Assembly (NCBI GenBank): GCA_009377475.1
Contig: WHTY01000038.1
Coordinates: 1 to 39,221 of the forward strand
Source: Actinophytocola sp.
GTDB lineage: Bacteria > Actinomycetota > Actinomycetes > Mycobacteriales > Pseudonocardiaceae
Reading direction: 5' to 3'
Length of the DNA stretch: 39,221 nucleotides
In this document: piece by piece, positions 1 through 8,807 of the stretch
How the letters are laid out: each line of letters begins with the position of its first letter
Numbering within the stretch: position 1 is the stretch's first letter
The notes under the pieces: generated by a model
What the model saw: only the letters and a program-made list of their open reading frames with translations
What the model was told of the DNA's origin: nothing
The model's database searches: none
Position numbers and translations under genes: made by a program

Positions 1-118
1 AGATCTCCAGTAGCGGCTCGTCGACCGCCACCGTGTCACCCTCTTGCTTCAACCACCGGGTGACGGTTCCCTCCGTGACGCTCTCACCGAGTTCCGGCAA
101 TGTGACGGAGAAGGCCAT
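1..118 (-). CDS. sucB: Dihydrolipoamide succinyltransferase (2-oxoglutarate dehydrogenase E2), N-terminus only
   Basis: Only the first 39 codons are present; the gene runs off the left edge. The translation starts [19 protein letters not shown] and continues [18 protein letters not shown], the opening strands of a lipoyl domain as found in E2 subunits of 2-oxoacid dehydrogenases. The ATG at 118 has a TGAGGAG ribosome-binding site about eight bases upstream. It lies 57 bp downstream of lpdA on the same strand, so E3 and E2 are probably co-transcribed. In actinobacteria this E2 (SucB/DlaT) can serve both pyruvate and 2-oxoglutarate dehydrogenase complexes, so the exact complex is not settled by this fragment. 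Confidence 0.85.
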   Translation of the reverse strand, partial: MAFSVTLPELGESVTEGTVTRWLKQEGDTVAVDEPLLEI

Positions 119-175
119 CGCTGTTGACTCCTCAGGACGATGTGTGACTGGACGGATGGTCGGCGGCTGAGGCAG

Positions 176-1549
176 TCAGCCGTGTACGTGCAGGGGCTTG
201 CCGGCGAGCGCGAGGTGGGCCTCACCGAGCGCCTCGGTCTGGGTCGGGTGCGCGTGGATCAGCGGAGCGACGTCCTCGGGGAAAGCCTCCCAGTTGTAGA
301 TGAGTTGCGCCTCCCCGATCAGCTCGCCGACGCGGTCACCGACGAGGTGCAGGCCGACGACCGGACCGTCCGGCGCCTTGACCAGCTTGATCGCCCCGGA
401 CGTCTTGAGGATCTGGCTCTTGCCGTTGCCGCCGAGGTCGTAGGTGAACGTGGTGACGTCGGAGCCGTACTGCTCCTTGGCCTGGTCCTCGGTGAGACCC
501 ACCGAGGCGACCTCGGGGTGCGAGTAGGTCACGCGGGGGATGCCGTCCTCGTCGATCGGGCTCGGGTTGAGCCCCGCGATGTCCTCCGCGACGAAGATCC
601 CCTGCGCGAAGCCACGGTGCGCGAGCTGCAGGCCGGGCACGATGTCGCCGACGGCGTACACGCCGGGCAGGTTCGTGCGCAGCCGGTCGTCTGTGGTGAC
701 GAAGCCCCGGTCCATCGTGACCCCGGCCTCCTCGAAGCCGTGGCCAGCGGTGTTCGGTCCGCGCCCGACGGCGACGAGCAGCAGGTCGGCGTCCAGCGTC
801 TCGCCGGACTCCAGCGACACGCTCACGCCGTTCTCGCTCTGCGTGGCAGCGGTGAACTTCACGCCGGTCTTGAACGCGATCTTGCGGCGGCGGAATGCCC
901 GCTCGAGCTGCTTGGACGCGAACTCGTCCTCGTTGGGTACCAGCCTCGGCAGCGCCTCGACGATGGTGACGTCCGCGCCGAACGACGCCCACACGCTGGC
1001 GAACTCGACGCCGATGACGCCGCCGCCGAGCACGACGACCTTCTCCGGCACGTAGTCAAGCGCCAACGCCTGCTCGCTGGCGATGATCCGGCCGGTGAGG
1101 TCGAGGTCGGGCAGCGACTTGGAGTACGAGCCGGTCGCGAGCAGCACGTGCTTGCCGGTGTAGCGGGTGCCGTTCACGTCGACGGCGTTGGGGGAGACGA
1201 ACGTGCCAGCGCCCTCGACGAGGGTCACCTCGTGCGCCTTTGCCAGTCCCTGCAGGCCCTTGTACAGGCGGCTGACGATGCCGTCCTTGTACTTGTTGAC
1301 GCCGGCCATGTCGATGCCCTCGAAGACCGTCTTGACCCCGAACGACTCGCCGTCGCGGGCGGAATCGGCGACCTCGGCGGCGTGCAGCAGCGCCTTGGTC
1401 GGGATGCAGCCTCGGTGCAGGCAGGTTCCGCCCAGCTTGTCCTTTTCCACCAGGATCACGGAAAGGCCCAGCTCGGCTGCGCGGAACGCCGCGGCATAGC
1501 CGCCCGAACCGCCACCAAGGATCACGAGGTCGGCGGACGTCTCGGTCAC
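176..1549 (-). CDS. lpdA: Dihydrolipoyl dehydrogenase (E3)
   Basis: A 457-residue flavoprotein disulfide reductase that reoxidises dihydrolipoamide on the E2 subunit and passes electrons via FAD to NAD+. The FAD-binding GGGSGG lies at residues 12-17, and the redox-active pair is C43/C48 in GGTCLHRGCIPTK. A second dinucleotide fold (VVLGGGVIGVEFA, near residue 172) binds NAD, and the C-terminal HAHPTQTE (432-439) carries the catalytic His-Glu pair. The length is normal for the family. The start is a GTG with AGGAG eight bases upstream. It precedes sucB, consistent with an E3-E2 operon. The divergent gene at 1743 shares the 193-bp upstream region. Confidence 0.96.
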   Translation of the reverse strand: MTETSADLVILGGGSGGYAAAFRAAELGLSVILVEKDKLGGTCLHRGCIPTKALLHAAEVADSARDGESFGVKTVFEGIDMAGVNKYKDGIVSRLYKGLQGLAKAHEVTLVEGAGTFVSPNAVDVNGTRYTGKHVLLATGSYSKSLPDLDLTGRIIASEQALALDYVPEKVVVLGGGVIGVEFASVWASFGADVTIVEALPRLVPNEDEFASKQLERAFRRRKIAFKTGVKFTAATQSENGVSVSLESGETLDADLLLVAVGRGPNTAGHGFEEAGVTMDRGFVTTDDRLRTNLPGVYAVGDIVPGLQLAHRGFAQGIFVAEDIAGLNPSPIDEDGIPRVTYSHPEVASVGLTEDQAKEQYGSDVTTFTYDLGGNGKSQILKTSGAIKLVKAPDGPVVGLHLVGDRVGELIGEAQLIYNWEAFPEDVAPLIHAHPTQTEALGEAHLALAGKPLHVHG

Positions 1550-1742
1550 GGTCTCAACTCCTGTCGTAGAGCTTCGCTCGTCGGTTGTGGTGCTGCCGCC
1601 AGCCTGGGGTCGTGGCCGGGGCTTGACTTTGCTTCACCTCATCTTGTCATTACGTTTGCCACGCTGGCGACTGAGCCGCCGTCTCATGCCGTGGGTTACG
1701 GCACAATGATCGGGTACGACGGAAGAGGTAGGAGGGGTCGGA

Positions 1743-2102
1743 GTGGGGCTGTTCGACTCGATGCGCAAGCGTCGCAAGGCAAAGAAGCGGCCAGGGACGC
1801 TGCGCCAGTCGTCCTCGGCCGACGTGACGCACCTCGACGAGTGGGCGAGTGCCCGCAAGGGCGTCGAGGCGTACGTCGAGCCGCCGACGGTGGTCACCGA
1901 GACCACCGTGGTGCTCATTGCCCACGACGGCGAGTGGACGCGTCGTCGGATCGGCAGCCTCGAGGCGGCGCAGAAGTTTGGCCACAAGCGGTCCATCCCG
2001 GTCTATGAGGTCGCCAAGGTCGGTTATCCGCAACGGATGCGGGACTACACCGAGCGGCAGCGAATTCTGCAGCGGCGTAGACGCCAAGCGGGTGAAGCCT
2101 AG
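1743..2102 (+). CDS. Small basic conserved protein of unknown function
   Basis: A 119-residue protein with a very basic start (MRKRRKAKKR within the first 16 residues) and a basic, arginine-rich end (ERQRILQRRRRQ). The middle, about residues 45-90, reads like a compact alpha/beta fold (TTVVLIAHDGEWTRRRIG). I see no catalytic motif, signal peptide or membrane segment. The GTG start has a strong AGGAGGGG about six bases upstream, and codon use matches the neighbours, so it is very likely real. Proteins like this appear to be widespread in actinobacteria near lpd/sucB, but I cannot assign a function. The basic ends would fit nucleic-acid or ribosome contact, which is only a guess. It converges with the SMI1-domain gene, with two bases between the stops. 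Confidence 0.8.
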   Translation: MGLFDSMRKRRKAKKRPGTLRQSSSADVTHLDEWASARKGVEAYVEPPTVVTETTVVLIAHDGEWTRRRIGSLEAAQKFGHKRSIPVYEVAKVGYPQRMRDYTERQRILQRRRRQAGEA

Positions 2103-2104
2103 CG

Positions 2105-3277
2105 TTACGGCCCCTCCCGCTCTGCGGCGGCATCGTTACCCCCAAGTAACTCAAGATGTGCTCTGAGCAGGGCGGTAAAGCTCGGATGCGCCGTCGACCC
2201 GAGGCCGAGATCGACCTCGACGACGCGCCAGCGGCCGTCGGCCGAGCCGGGCGGCACCAGGGTGACGAGACCGTCCGCCGTGCGGTCGCTGATGACGACG
2301 ACGCCGCCTTCGGTGGGCTGGAGCTCGTCGGCGGGTAGCAGCCGGGGGAAGACGACGTCGGCGGGCAGGCCGTTGGTCATGGCGAGGAAGGCGCGGTAGT
2401 CCTCGGGCAGCCGGTGCCCGATGCGGTGTTCGGCCGCCGCGATGGCCTCGGCGGTGGCGGGCGGCTCCGGTTCTGGCGCCGGTTCGTCCTCGGCGGCTCC
2501 GGCGTGGCGGGCGGCGAGGACGCGGCGCACCAGTTCCGCCATGCCCGCCATGCCGCTGTCGTCCGGCGCGCCAGTTCGCTGGTCCTGCAGCCGGAGTCGG
2601 AGCGCGACGAGTAGGGCGTCCGCGCAGTCGTCCGGCCAGCCACCGCCGACACCGCCGAGCGGTGTCGCGAGCGCGCCCTCGATGAGCAGCGGGGCGAGGT
2701 GGCCACAGCCCGCGAGCTGGGCGACCGGTGGCCGGGGGCCCGCACGGTCCGCCCACTCGGCCACCAGCTCGCGGGCACGATCCTGGTCGCTGTCGGCCGC
2801 CGCGTCGTCCGCCCGGGCCGCGAGCCGCCGGAGGGGGTTCGGCTCGGCCGCCGCGTGCTGTGCCAGGCCCTCGACGACGCGGCCCGCCGTCGACGTCCCG
2901 AACGCGCCCGCATCGACGGGGGAGTCCGCGCGGTCCAGCCACCTGCGGTGCGTGTCCGCCTCGGCCTCGACGTCCAACGGTGTCAGGCTCAGCGCCCACG
3001 TCGGGAGCGTGCCGCGTGCCGCGAACAACTGCGCGAACCCACGCGCGGCCGCGTCGTCGCGCAGCAGGTCGGTGGCGGACTGCTCGGTCAGCGCCAGCCA
3101 CCGGTCGCAGAGCCGATCAGCGGCCGCACCGCCGCCGACGCAGGTCAGCAGCAGCGCGGCGTCGCCGATGACGGTCGCGTGCGTGGCCGGTGCGCCCAGT
3201 AGGACGTCGGCCACGCAGGCGTCGGTGTAGGCCCTCGGCTCGAACACCGACCCCAGTTCCCCGAATCCACCCAGCAT
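2105..3277 (-). CDS. SMI1/KNR4-domain protein with unassigned N-terminal region
   Basis: A 390-residue soluble protein. The C-terminal third (about residues 275-380) matches the SMI1/KNR4 (SUKH) fold: a helix ATAEAIAAAEHRIGHRLPE followed by DYRAFLAMTNGL, the typical entry motif. Residues 1-260 are alanine-rich and helical; I recognise no domain there. SUKH proteins are often immunity proteins against polymorphic toxins, but many are housekeeping proteins of unknown role, and no toxin gene is next to this one. It starts nine bases after the pepA stop on the same strand, so it is probably the second gene of a pepA operon. No clear ribosome-binding site precedes the ATG, which hints at coupling to pepA or a different start. 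Confidence 0.82.
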   Translation of the reverse strand: MLGGFGELGSVFEPRAYTDACVADVLLGAPATHATVIGDAALLLTCVGGGAAADRLCDRWLALTEQSATDLLRDDAAARGFAQLFAARGTLPTWALSLTPLDVEAEADTHRRWLDRADSPVDAGAFGTSTAGRVVEGLAQHAAAEPNPLRRLAARADDAAADSDQDRARELVAEWADRAGPRPPVAQLAGCGHLAPLLIEGALATPLGGVGGGWPDDCADALLVALRLRLQDQRTGAPDDSGMAGMAELVRRVLAARHAGAAEDEPAPEPEPPATAEAIAAAEHRIGHRLPEDYRAFLAMTNGLPADVVFPRLLPADELQPTEGGVVVISDRTADGLVTLVPPGSADGRWRVVEVDLGLGSTAHPSFTALLRAHLELLGGNDAAAEREGP

Positions 3278-3286
3278 GGTGCTGGG

Positions 3287-4801
3287 TCAGCCGTTCTCCG
3301 CGATGTCGGCGAGCACGGCCGCGAGTGTGCGCACCGGGACGCCGGTGCCGCCCTTGCCCGTGTAGCCCCACGGGCTGTCGCTGTTGTACGAAGGGCCTGC
3401 GATGTCGATGTGCGCCCACGGCAGGTTCGCCGCGACGAACTCCCGCAGGAACACCCCAGCGACGAGCATCCCGCCCCAGCGGTGGCCGGTCACGTTGGCG
3501 ATGTCGGCGAGGTTGGAGTCCAGGTCGCCGCGCAGCTCCTCGGGCAGCGGCATCGCCCAGCCGCCCTCGCCGGTGCGCTGCGCCAGCTCGGCCACCCGGT
3601 CGCGGAACTCGTCCGAGCCCATGACCCCGGCGGTGCGGTTGCCCAGCGCGACGACCTGCGCGCCGGTCAGCGTGGACGTCTCGATCAGGTAATCCGGCTC
3701 GTCCTCGCACGCCCGCACGATGGCGTCGGCCAGCACCAGCCTGCCCTCGGCGTCGGTGTTGAGGACCTCGACGGTCTTGCCGCCGTACATCCGCAGCACG
3801 TCGCCCGGCCGGTACGCGGTCGCCGACGGCATGTTCTCCGCGAGCGGCAGGTACGCGGTGACGTCGACCGGGTAGTGCAGCTTGGCGGCCAGCACCACGG
3901 TGGCCAGCATCGCGGCGGCACCCGCCATGTCCGAGGTCATCTTGTCCATGCTCGCGGCGGGCTTGAGGGAGATGCCGCCGGTGTCGAAGGTGATGCCCTT
4001 GCCGACCAGCGCGACCTTGCGCGCCTTCTTGTCGCCCTTGTGGTGCAGCCGCACCAGGCGCGGCGGGCGCGACGAGCCGCTGCCGACGCCGAGGATGCCG
4101 CCGAAGCCCTCGCGCTCCAGCTCCTTCTCGTCCAGCACCTCGACGTCGAGGCCGTGCTCCTTGCCGAGTGCTGTGGCCCGCTCCGCGAACGACGCGGGGA
4201 ACAGGTGGCTCGGCGGGGTGTTGACCAGGTCGCGGGCGATGATCACGGCCTCGGCGATGGCGGTCGCCGCCGTGACGGTCTTCTCGGTCGCCTTCTTGTC
4301 GCTCTTGGCGTCGCTGGCGGGCGCGACGACGTCTACCTCGCCGACCGGTGTGCCGTTCTGCTCGGACTTGTATTCGGTGAAGGTGTAGGCGCCAAGCGCG
4401 GTGCCCTCGACGGCGGCCTGGACGTCGATCGCGGACAGCGTGGTGACGGCGCGGGAGACGTCGGTCAGCGCGCGGGCGGCGGCACCGGAGGCGAGCCGCA
4501 CCTGTTGCGCGGTGATCTCGCCGTCCTTCGCCGTACCGAGGCCGACGGCGTAGACGGCGGTGGCGCCCAGCTTGCCGAACGCCGGAACCTTGACCAGCTC
4601 CTCGGCCTTGCCGGTCGCGCCAAGCGAGGTCAGCGCGTCGAGCAGCGTGCCGTCGAAGGCTTCGTCGACGACGTCAGCGCCGGTCGCCAGCGTCGGGCCG
4701 CCCTCGTCCGCCTTGACGGTGCCAATGATGATGACCTCCGCCTTCCGTTTGGCGATGGCGTCATCAGTGTTGGCGATCAGGGCGAACTTCGGCACGGTCA
4801 C
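3287..4801 (-). CDS. pepA: Leucyl aminopeptidase (M17 family)
   Basis: A cytosolic M17 metallo-aminopeptidase that removes N-terminal residues from peptides. The family signature NTDAEGRL is at about residues 348-355, and the metal-binding and catalytic segment VGKGITFDTGG lies near residue 268. The N-terminal macro-like domain (about 1-170) and C-terminal catalytic domain are both complete, for 504 residues. I chose the GTG at 4801 because GAGGAG stands six bases upstream; an in-frame ATG at 4819 would add six residues (MREEPQ) and translate that ribosome-binding site. The equivalent position in M. tuberculosis is held by pepB (Rv2213), from memory. The SMI1-domain gene follows nine bases downstream. 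Confidence 0.95.
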   Translation of the reverse strand: MTVPKFALIANTDDAIAKRKAEVIIIGTVKADEGGPTLATGADVVDEAFDGTLLDALTSLGATGKAEELVKVPAFGKLGATAVYAVGLGTAKDGEITAQQVRLASGAAARALTDVSRAVTTLSAIDVQAAVEGTALGAYTFTEYKSEQNGTPVGEVDVVAPASDAKSDKKATEKTVTAATAIAEAVIIARDLVNTPPSHLFPASFAERATALGKEHGLDVEVLDEKELEREGFGGILGVGSGSSRPPRLVRLHHKGDKKARKVALVGKGITFDTGGISLKPAASMDKMTSDMAGAAAMLATVVLAAKLHYPVDVTAYLPLAENMPSATAYRPGDVLRMYGGKTVEVLNTDAEGRLVLADAIVRACEDEPDYLIETSTLTGAQVVALGNRTAGVMGSDEFRDRVAELAQRTGEGGWAMPLPEELRGDLDSNLADIANVTGHRWGGMLVAGVFLREFVAANLPWAHIDIAGPSYNSDSPWGYTGKGGTGVPVRTLAAVLADIAENG

Positions 4802-4916
4802 TTGTGGCTCCTCGCGCATGCGTCGTCGGCCGCCGGGGTAGCAGCGGAATCGGTGTGAACGTGCGCCATGCTAATGACCTCAGGGGTCACGTTGCGACAA
4901 CAGGTGGTGATCGGTC

Positions 4917-5828
4917 GTGATACTCGGCGCTGGCCTGCTGGTTGCCTGCGCGGCGGGCGCCGCCCTTGCCGGGCCGTACTTCCCGGTGGGGATCGTGCTG
5001 TCAGCGCTGGTCGTGGGGCTGGCCCGGCGCGCTGCCCGGCGCGCTGAAAGACGCTTTCACTGCGTTGGGCGCAGTGAAAGCGTCGTTCACCGCACACTGC
5101 GGGCGGGCACTCAACTCGCGCTCGGCGCGATGGCCTCGGGCACGGCGGCGGTGTACCTCGCGCCGGGGGAGCCGGAGTTGGTCGCGGCGGGGCTGGTCGT
5201 TGTCGTCGGGATCGCGGCGTTGTGGCTCGACGTCCCGCGCAGCCTGCGCCGAGCGCTCGCCGTGGTGCTGACCGTGGCCGCGCTCGCGTTCGTGGGCGTG
5301 TGTGCCGGGATCACCCCGGCCGACGGCATGGCGTCCGCGGACGGCGGCACGCCAGCGGTGGTCGGGGTGCTGCTCACGGCGGTGCTGTTCGCCGCGCTGC
5401 TCGACGTCGCCAGCGGACGCGGCACGTCGTTCATCCGGCTCGCGACAGCCACCGTGCTCGCGGTCGCGGTGTCGCTGGCGGCGCTCTACCAGCTTGGACC
5501 GGTACGGCTCTCGCTCGCGCCGACGTCGCTGCGGGACGCGCTCGCCGCCGCCGACGCGACCGCGCTGACCACGCTGTTCCACGTCGTCGTCGTGCTGGCG
5601 ACGGTGCCCGCGCTGCTCGTCGTGCTGGCCTCGGCGCGGCGTGAGCTGGCCACCGGGCCGCGTGCGCTCGTCGGAGTTGGCTACGCGCTCGCCGCCGCAG
5701 CGACGTTGCTCGGCCCTGCCACCGCGCTCGCCGTGGCCGCCACGCTGGCGATCGGCGACATGCTCGCCGGGTTGTTACGGAACCGACGGTGCCGTGCGCG
5801 CGTGTCAAGCGATACTGTTCCCCCATGA
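4917..5828 (+). CDS. Multi-pass membrane protein, function unknown, carrying an in-frame palindromic insert
   Basis: A 303-residue, highly hydrophobic protein with about eight predicted membrane segments (for example residues 1-18, 20-35, 65-82, 85-100, 108-125, 135-155, 165-182, 215-240). I recognise no family motif. The GTG start at 4917 has AGGTGG nine bases upstream. Its TGA overlaps the ilvE ATG by four bases (ATGA), so translation is probably coupled and expression joint. A 45-bp palindrome (5045-5089) lies within the reading frame and encodes an arginine- and histidine-rich loop between the second and third membrane segments; a 12-bp tandem duplication (5023-5046) abuts it. The frame stays open throughout. 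Confidence 0.72.
   Translation: MILGAGLLVACAAGAALAGPYFPVGIVLSALVVGLARRAARRAERRFHCVGRSESVVHRTLRAGTQLALGAMASGTAAVYLAPGEPELVAAGLVVVVGIAALWLDVPRSLRRALAVVLTVAALAFVGVCAGITPADGMASADGGTPAVVGVLLTAVLFAALLDVASGRGTSFIRLATATVLAVAVSLAALYQLGPVRLSLAPTSLRDALAAADATALTTLFHVVVVLATVPALLVVLASARRELATGPRALVGVGYALAAAATLLGPATALAVAATLAIGDMLAGLLRNRRCRARVSSDTVPP
5023..5046. repeat. 12-bp tandem duplication at the left edge of the palindrome
   Basis: CCCGGCGCGCTG is present twice in direct succession (5023-5034 and 5035-5046). The second copy runs two bases into the left arm of the palindrome at 5045. Both copies are in frame and encode alanine and arginine residues of the cytoplasmic loop. It could be a replication-slippage product or a trace of the palindrome's insertion. 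Confidence 0.7.
5045..5089. repeat. 45-bp palindromic element inside a coding region
   Basis: Perfect 15-bp arms (5050-5064 GACGCTTTCACTGCG and 5070-5084) around a TTGGG loop, extended outward by four further pairs after one mismatch. The total length is 45 bases, a multiple of three, so the host reading frame is kept. It resembles dispersed palindromic elements that insert in frame, as described in Rickettsia; whether other copies exist in this genome cannot be seen from one window. Confidence 0.75.
5811..5824 (+). promoter_or_regulatory. Putative -10 element for leaderless ilvE
   Basis: TACTGT (5813-5818) is followed by exactly six bases and then the ilvE ATG, so transcription could start on the A of the start codon. 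No Shine-Dalgarno sequence precedes the ATG. The alternative is coupling to the upstream membrane gene, whose stop overlaps the ATG. No -35 element is convincing. Confidence 0.4.
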
Positions 5829-6928
5829 CGAACACCATGCCATTCACCAACACTCCCAGCCCGTCCCCGGCGACCCCGGAGCGCGTTGCGGAGGTATTGG
5901 CTAATCCGGGGTTCGGCACCCAGTTCACCGACCACATGGTGACCATTTCGTGGCATGCCGAGCAGGGCTGGCACGACGCCGCCGTCACGCCCTACGCCCC
6001 GTTCACCCTCGACCCCGCGACATCGGTGTTGCACTACGGCCAGGCGATCTTCGAGGGGCTCAAAGCGTACCGGCAGCCGGACGGGTCCATCGCGGCCTTC
6101 CGCCCCGAGATGAACGCCGCGCGGTTCCGCACGTCGGCGCAGCGGCTGGCCATTGCCGAGCTGCCTGAGGAACTGTTCCTCGCGTCGCTGCGGGAGCTGA
6201 TCGCCGTCGACGGCCGCTGGGTGCCCGACACCGAAGGCGCCTCGCTCTACCTGCGGCCGTTCACGATCTCCACCGAGGTCGGCCTCGGCGTGAACCGGCC
6301 AGCTGGCTCCTACCAGTACACGCTGTTCGCCTCGCCCGCCGGATCGTACTTCGCCAGTGGCCCGAAGCCGGTGAAGCTGTGGATGTCCACCGAGTACAGT
6401 AGGGCCGCACCGGGCGGCACGGGCTACGCCAAGTGCGCCGGGAACTACGCCGCATCGTTCCTGCCGCAGGCCAAGGCGGTCGAGGAAGGCTGCGACCAGG
6501 TGGTCTACCTCGACGCGGCCAGCCACCAGTGGGTCGAGGAACTGGGCGGCATGAACCTGTTCTTCGTGCTCGGCTCCGGGTCCGACGCCCGCGTCGTCAC
6601 GCCCGAGCTGACCGGCACGCTGCTGCCCGGCGTCACGCGTGACTCGGTGATCACGCTGGCCCGTGACTTCGGCTACGACATCGAGGAGCGCAAGTTCTCC
6701 GCTGAGGAGTGGGAGAAGACCGCCGTGTCCGGCGAGCTGACCGAGGTGTTCGCCTGCGGCACCGCCGCCGTGATCACGCCGGTGGGCCACGTCAAGCACG
6801 CCGGTGGCGAGTTCAGCATCTCCGGTGGGGAGCCGGGCGAGCTGACCATGCGGTTGCGCGAGGAGCTGATGGGCATCCAGGTCGGCACCCGCGAGGACCC
6901 GCACGGCTGGCGCTACCCCTTGTCATAA
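5825..6928 (+). CDS. ilvE: Branched-chain amino acid aminotransferase
   Basis: A class IV PLP aminotransferase of 367 residues that makes leucine, isoleucine and valine from their 2-oxo acids with glutamate as donor. The Schiff-base lysine is K203 in [12 protein letters not shown]. The downstream [12 protein letters not shown] and the [11 protein letters not shown] segment hold the cofactor phosphate site. I start at ATG 5825 (MTNTMPFTN), which overlaps the upstream stop as ATGA and gives the usual family length; a start 36 bases upstream is less likely. It converges with cobT across a strong hairpin. Confidence 0.96.
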   Translation: MTNTMPFTNTPSPSPATPERVAEVLANPGFGTQFTDHMVTISWHAEQGWHDAAVTPYAPFTLDPATSVLHYGQAIFEGLKAYRQPDGSIAAFRPEMNAARFRTSAQRLAIAELPEELFLASLRELIAVDGRWVPDTEGASLYLRPFTISTEVGLGVNRPAGSYQYTLFASPAGSYFASGPKPVKLWMSTEYSRAAPGGTGYAKCAGNYAASFLPQAKAVEEGCDQVVYLDAASHQWVEELGGMNLFFVLGSGSDARVVTPELTGTLLPGVTRDSVITLARDFGYDIEERKFSAEEWEKTAVSGELTEVFACGTAAVITPVGHVKHAGGEFSISGGEPGELTMRLREELMGIQVGTREDPHGWRYPLS

Positions 6929-6943
6929 GCTGTCATAACGGGA

Positions 6944-6977
6944 CGCGCCCTCGCCGGGATCAGCCCGCGAGGGCGCG
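6944..6977. terminator. Bidirectional terminator between ilvE and cobT
   Basis: An 11-bp perfect stem (6944-6954 with 6967-6977, CGCGCCCTCGC) closes a 12-base loop. It starts 15 bases after the ilvE stop and overlaps the last codons and stop of cobT, so it can serve both converging transcripts. There is no long T-tract, as is common in actinobacteria. The preceding bases hold a tandem TGTCATAA (6921 and 6931), the first copy of which contains the ilvE stop. Confidence 0.6.
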
Positions 6978-8075
6978 CACCGTCGTCGTCAGCAGCGGCA
7001 ACGTCGCGACGACGCCCGCGTCGGCAGTGCCCGAGTCGCCACCGAGCCGCAGGTCCAGCAGCGGCGCGCGGTTGAGGTGTTCCAGCGCCAGCTCGTGCGC
7101 GGGCTCGGTGCTGGTGCTTGCCGCGAGCAACCACTCGCGAGTGCCCGGCGCCAGCTCATCGGCCAGCATCGCGGCGGAGCACACCGGCAGTCCGCCGAGC
7201 ACGACCGGCGTGCGGCGCGCCGCAGCCTGCGCGAGGAAGCCGGTCAGCGCCGCGATGTCCGCGCCACCCGTCGTGCGCAGCAGCGCGAGCGGGTCGGCGA
7301 GGTGCGGTTTCGCGCGCCGCAGCGCGTCGCGGATGGCGGTGGTCTTGGCGGCCCAGCCCCGCTCGTCGATGCCGGACCCGCGTCCGACGACGGCGACCGG
7401 TTCGGTACCGGTCATGGCGGCGATCAACGCGGCGGCCGGGGTCGTCGCTCCGACGCCGAGGTCGCCCGCGACCAGCAGGTCCGTGCCGGAGTCGATCTCC
7501 GCGTCTGCCACCGCGATGCCCGCGCGCACCGCCGCGAGCGTGTCCGCCTCGGTCAGCGCGTCGGCGATGTCGATCGGCTCGCTGCCGTGGCCCAGCGCGA
7601 ACCCGCCGTCGCCGCCGGTGACGCCGACGTCGACGACGCGCACGGTAGCGCCTGCCGCCTCGGCAGCGGTGGCGACCGGACCGGAGCCCGATGCCAGCGC
7701 GTCGGCCAGTTCCCGTGTGGTGTCCGCCGCACGCGCCGATACTCCGCGCGCCGCGATGCCGTGGTCAGCGGCGAAGACGACGACTCGGATGCGTGCGGGC
7801 ACGCGTGGCGGGCACTGGCCTTGGCATCCGGCGAGCCACGCGGCGGCGGCATTGAGCACGCCGAGCCCGAACGGTCCGGCGGCCGACGTCACCGTGTTGT
7901 CCGCACCCGTGAGGTGCAGCGTCGCGGCGCGGGCGTTGCCGTCCGGCGGGTTGACCTCGGCGAACCGGGGCTCGGCGGCGGCCTCCGGCGCGGCGGTGTC
8001 GGAGCCGGTGTCGGCGGGACCAGCCGTCTCGACCGTCTCGAGCGCGCCCGAGGAGTCCTCCTCCGATGCGCTCAT
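6960..8075 (-). CDS. cobT: Nicotinate-nucleotide--dimethylbenzimidazole phosphoribosyltransferase
   Basis: A 371-residue CobT that transfers the phosphoribosyl of nicotinate mononucleotide to dimethylbenzimidazole, making the lower ligand nucleotide of cobalamin. Visible family segments are VVVFAADHGIAARGVSA, DLLVAGDLGVGATTPAAALIAA, and TTGGADIAALTGFL with the nearby VVLGGLPVCSAAMLA. The first 40 residues are an acidic, low-complexity extension. The ATG at 8075 overlaps the stop of the DUF3043 gene as ATGA, so the two are translationally coupled; a longer open frame upstream lies inside that gene and is not used. No other cobalamin gene is in the window. The gene order DUF3043-cobT matches Rv2206-Rv2207 as I recall it. 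Confidence 0.95.
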   Translation of the reverse strand: MSASEEDSSGALETVETAGPADTGSDTAAPEAAAEPRFAEVNPPDGNARAATLHLTGADNTVTSAAGPFGLGVLNAAAAWLAGCQGQCPPRVPARIRVVVFAADHGIAARGVSARAADTTRELADALASGSGPVATAAEAAGATVRVVDVGVTGGDGGFALGHGSEPIDIADALTEADTLAAVRAGIAVADAEIDSGTDLLVAGDLGVGATTPAAALIAAMTGTEPVAVVGRGSGIDERGWAAKTTAIRDALRRAKPHLADPLALLRTTGGADIAALTGFLAQAAARRTPVVLGGLPVCSAAMLADELAPGTREWLLAASTSTEPAHELALEHLNRAPLLDLRLGGDSGTADAGVVATLPLLTTTVRALAG

Positions 8076-8752
8076 GACACCTTGACCGGGTCGCCCGGCT
8101 TCAGCCTCGGCTTCGGCACGCGCAGCCTGCGGATCTGGCTCGCCCGGATGAAGGCGTACCAGCCGATCGTGCGGCCCTTGATGTCCTCGTTGGGGAAGTT
8201 CTCCCTGGCGAGCGCCGTGATGCGCCTGCCGTTGATGACGCCTTCGATCGCCATCGCGGCGAGCATCGCCATGGTCAGGAGCGTGGCCCACCGCTGCACC
8301 GCCAGGTTCGGGATGAGCAGCGAGATGAACACGATGATCGCCAGCGGCATGAACAGCCCGAGCAGGTTGTGCCGGGCGTCCACGCAGTCGCGGACGAACG
8401 CCTTCACCGGGCCGCGGTCGCGCGGCAGCAGGTAGCGCTCGTCACCGGCCATCATGCGCTCGCGGCGCTCCCGCATCTGCGCCTTGCGCTCTTCCTTGCT
8501 GACCGGCTTCTCCTTGCGGAGCTGACGGCTGCGTTTGATCGCCTCGCGGGTCGTCTTCGGCGGCGGGGCGACCGGGCCGCGCCGCCTGCCCTCGGCGTCG
8601 CGCCTGCTTGGGGTCGGACGTCCCTTTTTCGGGGTGTGGGACCGAGTTGCGGCCGACGCCTCGCCGTCGGTGGCATCGGCGTCGAGGTCGACGTCGGTGG
8701 TGTCGGCGTCACCCTCGGTTGATGAGCTGCTGTTTCGACGCAAGAACCTCAC
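8072..8752 (-). CDS. DUF3043 membrane protein
   Basis: A 226-residue protein of the actinobacterial DUF3043 family. It starts with the family-typical RFLRR, has an acidic low-complexity stretch, then a basic middle (PVSKEERKAQMRERRERMMAGDERYLLPRDRGPVKAFVRDCVDAR) and two membrane helices near residues 138-156 and 165-182. Its function is unknown. The GTG at 8752 fits the family start and has a TACCCT hexamer six bases upstream, which suggests a leaderless mRNA; an ATG at 8770 would add six residues and would include that hexamer. Its stop overlaps the cobT start. It is divergent from erpA. Confidence 0.85.
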   Translation of the reverse strand: MRFLRRNSSSSTEGDADTTDVDLDADATDGEASAATRSHTPKKGRPTPSRRDAEGRRRGPVAPPPKTTREAIKRSRQLRKEKPVSKEERKAQMRERRERMMAGDERYLLPRDRGPVKAFVRDCVDARHNLLGLFMPLAIIVFISLLIPNLAVQRWATLLTMAMLAAMAIEGVINGRRITALARENFPNEDIKGRTIGWYAFIRASQIRRLRVPKPRLKPGDPVKVS

Positions 8753-8807
8753 GCCGCCAGGGTATTGCACCGAGCGAGTTACGGGCGCACGAGGTCACCG
8801 GGCACGA

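Noticed and set aside
5023..5046. Target-site duplication for the palindrome
   Set aside because: Both 12-bp copies lie on the same (left) side of the palindrome, so they do not flank it as a true target duplication would.
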